This document shows, one piece after another, positions 47,701 through 60,000 of a stretch of 64,000 bases of DNA. This stretch comes from Schistosoma haematobium (lineage: Eukaryota > Platyhelminthes > Trematoda > Strigeidida > Schistosomatidae). The notes under the pieces are model-generated. The model ran no database searches and was not told the origin of the DNA. It saw only the letters and a list, made by a program, of their open reading frames with translations. Location of the stretch: contig NC_067197.1 of the NCBI RefSeq assembly GCF_000699445.3, positions 32,967,809 through 33,031,808 of the forward strand, given 5' to 3'. The position numbers were made by a program, and so were the translations under genes. Position 1 is the first letter of the stretch; every line of letters begins with the position of its first letter.

Positions 47701-50700
47701 GATAGTTACAGTCATCAGGGCCCGAACAAAACGAATTATAATTCACTATACAGCTAGAATTCTAAGAGTTCTATTACATATATTAGTTTGAATTAATGTC
47801 TAAACAGGATTTTCCTCAGAATTGTGTTTTAGCCCCAACATTGCATCAGTACAATGATCAAAACCCCCAGGAAACATAATATTTATTAATATAGTGACTG
47901 GATGCAATCATCACACGTACAATTCATTCTGACTGAGACGGTTTGACAAAAATGATTAGATCCAAACTTTGAATTCAACCCTAGTAATGATCTTTAAGTT
48001 GTCCTGTTAATCAAAAACAAGATGTATAACTCGGTAGTCAATCAAACATTTCATGAAAAATAAAATTCTTTGTCTATGGCACACGTAATATAACAGTTTA
48101 GAAGACAAGAAATATGATACTGATTAAGTCAAAAACTAGATAATATAGTATGATGTAATAAAATGTTTTTTTTAATTTAAGATTAATTTCAAACGAAAAC
48201 TCAGCATTTTACCTGAAGAATAATATACCTCCATCTGTTTGTGTCTTTAATTAAAATTAACAACTGAATCTTGTTAAAAGCTTGTTTCAGATAGATGTAC
48301 GGTTAGTGCATTCAACGCAAAGTCCATTGATCAATTGCTCACATTGATATCTAGATCTATGTATAATATGGTTTCCAATTAGTATCTTTGAAAAGGGGGT
48401 CCAGTTACCATTAATTATTATTACTTCAAATACGTGATGAATTGAGTATTATCTTTAGTTGAAAACCGCAAATTATAAGTAATATAATTATAAAGATAAT
48501 CAAGATACAACTATCATCCTATCGCTTTAACATATCCTGTCTGATACCGTACTATTATATGCCTAAATAAAATACAGGCAGTTCAGCAAAGAGGTTTTTT
48601 CTAATGATGTTTTTATGTTTCTTTATTGCTTGAATGCGATTACTGATGCGTCTTACTCGAACGAACGAAGGATCAATGATTCAGCGACTCGATAGCTATT
48701 CTGGTTCGTTGTCCCCAACTCTGCTAACTCGATCAAGAAGTCTGGGTAAGGTGTAGAAAGTGTATTCTGCAGACAAACAGCAGATAACAAGTCAGGTCAA
48801 GCACACAATCAGGCGTATTTATACAAATATTTACAATCGATATTGTCATAGAAAATTTTTAAACATTAATCAACGAGTTGATTAATTGACCTATTTGCGC
48901 ATTTAATCGATAGTTCATCAATTGACCCCAATAAAAATATCTAACATTTAATCAATAAGATGATCGATAAGATAAAATTTAAAAATATGAGTCTGGGGAT
49001 CTATCGTCCCCAACAGATGTCATTTACTAAGGCTATATAGCTGTATCTATAGTTATTGGACTCAGTATTTTCTTAAAAATTAGTTCAGAGATATTATGTC
49101 GTTATTGAAGTTATAAAACATTTTAAGATTCAAGGATGCAGGATACGTGACTAGATAAAGCTACAAAGGATACGTGACTACAGTTGACCTAATGATCAAC
49201 CATAAATCTGTTGACTGATTTGAATTCTTCTTTAGATAGATACGTGGAATGGTTCTCCTATGTCTGTTCGAAAAGAGATTAGATTTTGATGCAAATATAA
49301 CCTACTTTTCTCAAGGACATAAAATGATATATGAACATCATGGTAGCTTATAGTAGCAATTTATAAGTGGCATATTTTAGAATTCAGAGTCCGGGCGATT
49401 GATAGATCTTTTTAAAAGTTATCATAAGTCCATTTTTGAAGACCAATAGTTTAAATTCAGTGTTCACAAACAAAATATCTTTCCGTTATTATTAGGGTGC
49501 TTTCCGTCCACAAGTTTTTAATTTTGTGTTACTGTCAATCAATCTAAGAGGAAGTCTTCTTTCATTATTGTACATTCCTGAATGAACAATAAACTATATA
49601 AGCTTATTTATCATATTCTTATCATATCCTTACTTGACCTAGAAAGCTGGTTGTATATGTCCGTAAAAACTGAGCTATTTAAAATATATTCTAATCAATT
49701 TATTGACCTAGTTTTTAAACTATCATGGATTCAATTTTCTTAAATTAGCATTACAATTAATGTAATAACTGATATTATTTAAATATAAAATAATTAAAAC
49801 TGTCCCATACAACAATAGGTAATGAAACTCATATTGATTTCATAATTTTATTTAACCCTGAAAGTTTATAAGTGAAATTCATGTTTTCTGATCTAGTTTT
49901 CTATCTATTTATTTTATAAGCAAAGATGAATAGTAACTAGGAGTAGAATCCAGGACACGTGTTTCGTCCTGTCTGGGACTCGTCAACTGAATGTACCTGA
50001 ATCTCAGAGTTGATGTTCACTCTGAGACTGATCGCTTCAAACGCCATCACGTTATCCACTTAACTACTGAGTCTTGATAGCCACTTGCTTATGCAATGAG
50101 ATGAAGTTTAAATTCACTTGGTATTATTTTACTTGAATCTTCCCATTGATGTTTAACACTGCAATTGATCATTGTGTTATTGGCATATGTGCATACTGTG
50201 TGTATTGCCTCGATATTGCCTTAATTCAAAAGTATGAATTCCACTGCTATCCACTATTCATTTTTGTTTAGAATGCTTGTGAATTCAGGTAATATCGAGG
50301 CAATACACACAGTATGCATATATGCCAATAAGAAACTGTTTTTTTTTCATGGTCGTAGAGCATTGATTATATGAACAGTCCATTCAATCTTGAACACTTC
50401 ATGCATATATTTACAAAAAAAAAACTATTTCTCTGGAAAATATTTTCTTTCATCTTAATTTAATAAACATTAAAACTTGAATATTTCACTGTTTCTATGC
50501 TTATAGATAAGGACAGAGAAAAAACAATCAAACAAACATACAAACAAGTTAGATGGGATATTTAGATTTATACTCTATTCAAGGGATATTGATTCAATGA
50601 ATCGATAAATGTGACTGTTTTTAAATTTGTTTATTTGAAATAACCTCTTTAATCGACATAAACATAATTATTTTAATAGAACAATGATAAGTTCACATGA

Positions 50701-53700
50701 TTACATAAATATATACTTATCGAAGAATATATTATTCGCTTCCGCATAAATAGTTTAGGGAATATAACATTTTCAAATCATGTTAATTGTTATTTAGTTA
50801 ACCCACAGTACAGTTTTAGACTTATACTCATTGTTATAGATTATTGATTTAACTTTTCAAGGTTTCGTACATCCTCTTAAGGGATATAGAAAGGAAATTA
50901 TAGTAGTAGAAATTTCTTTCGATAGTCTACTTTGAGCATCTATTCAGGGAAATAAAAAAATGATCTTATATAAATAGGGCTGTAAAACAACTATGAACTG
51001 AACAATTGTTCAGTAGGGTTAAAATGTTAAATATAGGTCTTTAAAGTATACATGTAACAGAGCAGAAAACTTTTAAGCAAAGATGGATGGTGGCTAGCAA
51101 TAGAATCCTTGCTTATAAAGCTTGTGACTAAAGGTAATATCAAAGCAGTTTGCACAGAATGAATTTATGTCAACAATAGACTGATCAATTCTAATCTTAG
51201 AACAACAATGGGAATATACAAGTAAACGATATCAAGTAAATTTAAAGTAATAATTTGTTAACAAATTTAATTGAAACGCCTATTTGTGGATACTTTATCA
51301 GAGTCAAATTCTTAATTCGTTTCTTACATATAATCACTTATAGATAAAACATCAATAACACAGACTGAAATCATGAGTCAATTGAAGCTAGACCATCATG
51401 GAAAACCTGGAAGCACTGGACGGCCGCTTCGTCCTATTATGGGACTCCTCAGCAGTGCGCATCCATGATCCCGCCTCACGGGATTCGAACCCAGGGCCTA
51501 TCAGTCTCACGCACGAGCACTTAACCACTAGACCACTGAGCTGGCATCCGACGGTGTTAATGTTCAACGTCAACCAATCCCTCATTGGATGTCAGTTCAG
51601 TGGTCTAGTTGGTTAGGCGCTTGGCGCGGGACTGATAGATCCTGGGTTCGAATCTCACGGACGACGGGATCGTGGATGCGCACTGCTGAGGAGTCCCATA
51701 ATAGAACGAAACGACCGTCCAGTGCTTCCAGGTTTTCCATGGTGGTCTAGCTTCAATTGACTCATGATTTCAGTCTGTGAAATTTCTAAAATCTCCACAA
51801 ACCTCTTCTGATAAAACATGAATAAAGTTATTGTATTAATTTCTTTTCAAAGAACAATTAAGAAAACTTGACTGACAAATTTTACTGAAACAAGTTAAAC
51901 TTTTGTGCAATAGAAATGAGTAGTAACTACTCTTTAGTTTTAATTTGATGGTATTATTAATAAATTTCAAATTTTCTACAACTAATTACATTTAATTCAC
52001 ATTTAATCACTAGTCTGTCGAATGACTTTCATTGTCTTATTATTCAGATTCGTTATTGGGTATATTATACCACAAACATTTAAGCTTGTTTGTTGTTTCA
52101 TTCTATAGAATTGTTTCACACTTGAAACTTTGGGGTTGATTTTGGTTCACAACACCAGATAACAATTATGTATAACAAGTGATGCATCTAAATAAACATG
52201 CTTTATCTGTACTAACTATAATTTACTTTCAGTATTGGGTTGTGGTGACCATTGAATCTTACTAAAATCAAAAATCGATTGAGGATAGACAAACATTAAA
52301 AATTCACAACGAAACAACTGGAGATCGAACCCAGGACCCTGATCGCGAGTGCGAAGCATTAAAGGGTACTAAGGTAGGACGAAACAGCTGTTCATTGATT
52401 CCAAATTTTTAACGGTTGTTTAATTTGGATCACTTTGTTGTCTAAGTAATATTGTTTATTTATAATATGAGACGACAATAATATTGAGTTGGAGCCAAAA
52501 TAAAACATGCATGAATTTTGATATGAAACGGCGTGGCTCCTTTGGAAACGATATACACTTTGAGGTTTGAAATTACTTGGTTGTAACTTATATTTACAAA
52601 AAATGTAGTATAATGAACCAGATAACTGAGAAATATAAACTTACTTCCCGATAAATAAGCAGATAAAACTTAGACTTCTAAAGATTCTAAATCAATTGAC
52701 CAATTTCTTTCAGTGATATACATCCAACTAATGATATTTGAAAACACCAGTTTTTAAAGTGTAATAATAAAAACTTTAAGAAGTATTTCCTCACTATAAT
52801 CAAACAGTAAACTATTTAGTTCTAAGCTGACTTAAGGCTAGTTAATTTTGTGATAAATTATGTTAAGCAAAATACAGAATCATCTGATCAAAATAAATTG
52901 TCGCTTATCAGTATGCAGGTTTGTGTAGATCACAGTTCTAGTCCCGCGTACAATATCTTGAATGTGCACTGCTGATGAGTCTCATATTAGGGCGAAACGG
53001 CCGTCCAATGCTTTTAAATTTTCATTAGTGGTCGACACGTAATTTTAAGTGTGTAAATTTATTCTATTTGTAAAAATACAATAAAAGTTATACTTCGCTT
53101 TTTTTAAAAGCCTATAAATATTGTTATCATAATGAAATTAAGACAACATGAAGTATTTTGAAATGCGCAATAAACGTAACAATTAATAAAATTGTCTTAC
53201 ATTTTTTCTCGATTGACCACTAGTTATGGAACTAGTTGGAGCGTCCCCTCTAATTATTGTATTTAATTTCAACATCTAGTACCACAAAATGAAATTGACA
53301 TTCAAATCAGTAATTCAGTATGAATGTATTGAGGAAATGAATCATAATGAATAATAATTAACAAAATAATAATATTGATTTCTAATAGTTGAGTGCATGA
53401 GTCAGTTGAAGCTAGACCACCATGAAAAACCTGGAAAAATTGGACGGCCGTTTCGTCCTACTGTTCAACTTCTCAGCAGCGTGCATCCACAATCCCGCCC
53501 CGCGAGGTTCAAACCTGGGGCCTACTGATCTCATGAACTCAACTATTAAATTACTACAATAACCACAAAACACCCTTCTGTTGTTAAGTTATTATCTACA
53601 AGAACCCCCTCTGATAATATTGTTTTCATTAGTGACTGTCAAGTTTTATTTTTCAATATAGTGTGTGGAACCAAAAAATACTGAAAAGGTTTTCGCTGAT

Positions 53701-56700
53701 TATTGGATCTTTTTTGAGCACATATTTATGGATGATTTTCGGTTAAGAGACTGTCGCCGTTTAACCAATTAAGACAATAATCATTATGTATATATCTATA
53801 TGTCTTTCAAAACTCATTCATCTTGTGACCTAATGTTTTATTTTAAGTCCCTAATAGGTAGATTGCTTCGTTTGATATAGAAAAATTCAAGAATATTGCA
53901 CCACATCATCCTAAATAATGTATTTAACTTAATGCATCGTACGAATTAAACCTCTGTATTTGCTAATTAATTTAAAGAAAGAGAGTGATGAATAAATTTT
54001 TGAACATCTGAATTAATGCATGAACTTTGAGAAATAAGTAAACAAAAATCACTGCGATATTATATATATTATCCTGAGTGTTGCTTAGTTCAACTTCGTT
54101 TCGTCGTATTTGGGACTCGTTAGCAGGGTGTACCTGCATCTCAGAGTTGATGTTCACTCCGGAACTCGAACATCAACTCTGGGATGCAGGTACATCCAGC
54201 TAACGAATCCTAAACAGGCCGAAACGTGCGTATATAAGACTGAATTAATGAAGCTATCAGTGTATAAAACTGTTGGTCAATATAATCATAGTAAAACCCA
54301 AGTTTAATGCAACTGAATTTATACATGAATTACTTTCTAGTTATCATGTACTTATAGTGGAAATCGTTTCGAAGGAAATAATCATTAATAGAAAATCGAA
54401 GAAAATGGAATCTTATATTTTCGTTTTGGTGTTGGATATATCAAACTGTATTGAAAAAAAGATTTTCATATAACTTATGAAATGTGTATAATTAATCGAT
54501 TTTACTTACTTGTCCATATCTGATATGAGCATCATTACGACTTTGTTCTTTACTTGTTGTCACTCCATTGAATGAATCAACTACAACATCACTAAATGCT
54601 CGTCTATAAATTGCACCATTCTTGATAAAATCAACAAAGAAGAAATTAGAAAAGAAACGTCATTTGTTTCAGTTAAGTTAATATCATTGTGTCTTCAATA
54701 TGATAATAATAATAAAATACAAATTTAGCCAGATAGATCATGAAAGTATTTTCGTCTTGTATTTCACTGCTAGTCGCTATCCATTTTGGCTCATAAAGCC
54801 TGTGACTAAAGGCAATATCAAGGCAGTCTGCATAGGATGCATATGTGCCAACAAGAGACTAATCAATTATAGTCCTAAACAACAATTGGAATATACAAGC
54901 AAACAATACCAAGTGACTTTAAGCTCATTAGTTTTTACATAGTTCTATAAATTATTTTTCTTGATCAAATTTTAATGGTCCTAAAATAATTATTAGAATG
55001 AGGGCTTGTGAAGATCGTAGCGATTTTAACAGTTAAGTTGAAGTAAGTTAGATCATCAGTGAAAACCTGGAAGCACCAGACGGCCGTTTTCTTCTAGTAT
55101 CGAACTCTTCAGCAATGTACATCCACGATCCCGAACGCGTGACTCGAACCCAGGGCCTTCAGTTTCGCTTGGAAACGCTTTACCTGTAGACCACTGAGCA
55201 GATATTCAACGTTGTTAATGTCTAACTGCAACTTCGATTCGTGAGTTCTAAAATAACTTTGTAATAAGACAAAAAACTATCGGAATTGTTTACTTTTAAA
55301 TCATCAACTATTCTCATACATTATACAACTTCAAATTAATAATCATTATCATTGGAATGTTTATAGTAGCCTTAGATCATTTACCTTTGAACAATTAACT
55401 ATACCTGTTTAGTTTGTATTTTGTTTTGTTCATCTATTCATGGAGTAGCTGAGGGCATTCCTACTGTTTGTTTTGAATTGTGCATTGGTTTTTTTTACTT
55501 AGTTTTGTTCTCCAGCTTGTGTGAAAAATACTGTTTCCTATGACTTCATACTCGGTTCTTGATTTCTCATTTTATTAAGGTGGATTAGTTGTGTTTTGAT
55601 CTCAAGGCAATAAGATATAATCCTGGTAGATCTAGTTAGCAGATTTTTGTGTGCACTTACCAGTCATTCTATTGTTTCAAGCATTACTGATAAAGGTTTC
55701 ATCGGTGATCTATTGATAGATCATACATTCCGATTAGATGTCTGTTCACATTTACAAAAAGTCCTATTCATTTAAAAACTAAAATATGAACCACATAGTT
55801 TGTATTTTAATAGCTACTCAGTAAGTTTAGATACTCATAGAATATTCAAAAAATAAACTTGGCTCGATTTTACTATCATTTATAAGCACGTTAACAGTGA
55901 ACACATTCACATACAATACATGTAAGGAATACCAACAGGTGAATCTGAGGGCTAATTATTGAAAAAAACAATTTGAAAGCCAAGAATTTACAAAACAAAA
56001 ATTCACTTACATTTGCTTCACTTGTGTAAGTAGTGCATATTGCATTCAATAGCATCTCTAAGGTGCGTTGTCTTTTTTGTGCAAATACTGGTGATCTAAA
56101 TGCAGCCTTTTCACCATTGATTACTAAAGTTTAAACGGAATATTAAACATAAAATACATTGACGTTAATCATCGACATTATATTGATGTAGATGAAGCAA
56201 ATGAAATATGTGTTGATTGATTTTATTTGACACTAAATTTAGAGTTGTTATTGTTAAATTATGCAACAGGCAACATCGAGAAAAAATGGTTGTGGGAAAT
56301 ATGAAAATTTTAATACAGAACCAGTGAATGATCGATTATTAGAAGATAGGTCAACTGATCAACAAAGAGAGTCATCTTGTAATGAAGAATGTTTAGTCAT
56401 AAACAAACAGTTGAAATTTGTGTCAAAAGTAAAATAATGATATTATAGGACATTCATCACTCAATAGATATGAAATCTAACTATCATGCCTGGCTATTGC
56501 TTGTCATAGAGAAATATCCATTTACCGAAATGAAAATACGTAGGTAATTTAGAAAGTGTTAATAACAGATACTACATCAATTAACAAGTGATCACCATTA
56601 TCAGTGCACCTATGCAGCAACTGAAAATAATTTGAATTCTGTTACTTGACCCATGTCAATTAAACTGTTTAGTAATTTTTTATAAATTCTGTGAATATCA

Positions 56701-57000
56701 CGTACTGATCTCGTTGATATACAATGAAATACGACCAATAGTTTCGATCCAGTTTCTTTTTTTTGAAAAATTTTTCCCTGATTACCTAATTTCATGCATG
56801 TATCTATGATAATTAAATAATTTACAACTCTAATGCCTTATTACCGAATTGCATTTGGATTTTTAGAGGATTTCGGCGGAAACGAATCATTATTTGTTTA
56901 TCTCTACTAAGGAATCGTAAATATTTAGAAAAAATCCGACTTATCCTCGTTTTAGTAAACATAGTAATAATAAATGGACAAATTAGGGTATTGTATTACT

Positions 57001-57045
<45 letters not shown>

Positions 57046-60000
57046 TTATTTATTTATTATTAACACGTGAAAATGTTCAAACTAACTACATTGATAAACT
57101 GTGAAATTCAGGTTACATAATCAAAATATAATTAAAATATTTCTTTGTAAAAGTTATCTCACAATAAACCACTAATATATGTGAACTCATCCATAAGTAA
57201 TGATAATCTCGTTTCGTAAAGATTTGTAACTTTCTATTACCAAAACGATTTAAGTTTGAATATACCTTTTATAATCAACTAATATTACTGTTATGATTTT
57301 ATGTCTGGTTTTTTATCACGTGATTTATCCACCAATCAAAATACGACTTATACAAATCTTTGCACTATGTCAAACCAATGACGTTCGACCGGTATGAGCA
57401 GCCTAGCGTCCTTATTGGTCCCATGTCCTCCTAGCCCGTCCGCTTGAGTCCAGAACACAATACCAGCTTCTGTAATATGAATCGAATCGAATCGTTTATT
57501 TCAGACGTACTCGGTTTATATATCAACCGGACAGACCACAACGTACCATAAAATAGGAAATAACATTTGTACACAATAAAGCCAAAAAGTGGCTGTGAAC
57601 GTGGGAGGCAGTAGTTAATAAACTAAACATAGCTTAAGAACCGTAAGTCGTAAAATAATAAATTTTAGGTCAAAATAAAGCTTATAATAAGAGGAATATA
57701 AATATACATAATCTAATTATTGAATAGTTACATCATAAGAATATATAGGTAATATTAGTAAATTAATATGTCTCAGAAGTTAGTCGTGATTTAATCTTCG
57801 CTCGGATATAAAGATTACTAAGTATTCATTTGAGTACTATAAAGAAAAAGAAAGTCTACTGTAATCTAAATAATATGTAAGCTTACCAAAGATCATATGA
57901 CTATGTTGTTTGAAATTTTTACCGTTAACCTACAAATAGTTATCACTGATTAACGGGATTTCCTTAAATTGATTGATGGATAGTATAAAGTTAACGGCAT
58001 TGTCAAACTGATTGACAAATATCCTGTTCAATTTAGTCACAGATATTTGTTTTATTAAATATAGATCAACTGAACCCGTTGTACCACAACACTATATATA
58101 TATATATATGACTCTGTACAATAAAATGCTTCATTCATATAAAGATTACTATCGATGGTTTTCCTATTGGTTCTTTTGTTTAAATAATTTGTTACTGTGA
58201 CACTGAACACGGTTACTTGAAGTATACATAAAATTAACTAGGTCAAACGGAAAACGTGAGCACAGAAAAAGAAAACTAACACTTAGTTTATATATATATA
58301 TATATTTGAAACTGTGTTATATTATTTAAAAATCAAAGATGGGAACTTGGTCAATTTATGAAGTTTACTTGGTTACATTTAAAACAAAAAAGATCTTTGT
58401 TCTCAATGAAAGTATACTTCAGCTCAACCTACTCGAGATGATACGAAAAGGATAAAAGTGGAGGAAAAGAAAACTTCCTAATTATTATTTACACTAAAAA
58501 AAATCTATTTTACTCAGGTGAATCTAATAATTATTTATATAATGAAAGGTTTAAAAAAGGAAACGGAATTTTGTAAATCCATTCAGTAAATCCATTAAAG
58601 GTATTGTCTTTTATTATCATTATTACTATTATTATTACTATTGTTATTATTATGATTACTATCATTACTATTACCATCATTATTATTATTTAAAACTGAC
58701 TGAACAACAGTTAGAAACAAAATGATTTGTAAACATTTATTTCATTCAGTTTTGTAAACAAATTAAGGGCATACATTCAAAGCATGTTGATATTGGACTA
58801 AATTTGGAAAAAAGCCTTGGTATTAATTTAACTTCTTTGCGTTATATAATATTCATGTCATGCAATATACCTTCAACTTAATAACTAAACAATTATATTG
58901 TGCAATTAGTTCTTTTTATAAGTTTAATTAAATTCAAAACAAATATGAGATTGTATGAACTATTTATGACAATATACGTAGAATTTTGCTCAAAGGAATG
59001 CTTGGAAGATAAATTTACTCTCATAACAAATTGACTATATAAAAATACATATTCGGTGAAGTTCATCAGGAAGCGTGCAAAAACCAGATATGATACAGTT
59101 GAAACGAAACTCTGTTTCTTATATTTGAGCTTTAAAGGAGATGAAATCACCAGAATAATTAACAACAGAATAAATTCCGCGTTCAAAGTGGTTTATCTGT
59201 CAGCAAAACTGACAACGTTATGTGAAATGAAGTGCTCGCTCAAACAAACAACAATTAACAGGTCCTCTTTTCTCAGTAGCTCCAACTGTATTTACCAATT
59301 TACATGTACGTGCCAAAGCACATACGTTGGAATAACCGAGAAAAGAGTACATGTTCTCAATTCCGAGCATGTTTCAAAGAAATTGAGACTGTGAGGGGCA
59401 ATGGCTCTTAACAATGCAATAGCTAGGCATTTATTTGACACCCGGCACACCACTGACCTTCTAACTTTCAAAATTATTAGCAGACAATGAAATACAGAGT
59501 CTCTTCGGTTTGCTGAATTAATAGCGATGAAAAACTCAAATCCGATTTATGTATCCAAAAACAGACAGTAATCAAACTATTACCATCCAGATCAACCATT
59601 CTTGTCATTATCTTTATTTTGTTGGTGTTCATTTTGTTATGCAGTCTTGCCTAACGGAATTATTATCTTTTGTACCCCTTCATCCATAAATTTCCATTCA
59701 TTCAATGTAAACTCTTCAAACGCTGTTCGGTTATTACGTAACTTGCCTTATCAGTTCTTTAATTCCAGGATTCTTATGTAAACCCTTCATAACCTCTAAA
59801 ATTATTACACAATTTATCTTATCTGTCTCTGAATCTCGCTTAATTATTGCATCACCCATTTCTAGAGTTTTTTCTATTCTCAATGGTTAAGATCATGAGT
59901 CAGTTGAGGCTAAACCACCTTGGAAAACCTAGAAGCACTGGACGGCCGTTTCGTCCTATTGTAGGACTCCTCAGCAGTGCTCACCCACGACCTCGCCCCC

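Noticed and set aside
52300..52440. Possible family B copy with AGGACGAAACAGCTG
   Set aside because: Only short matches remain; too decayed to call reliably.
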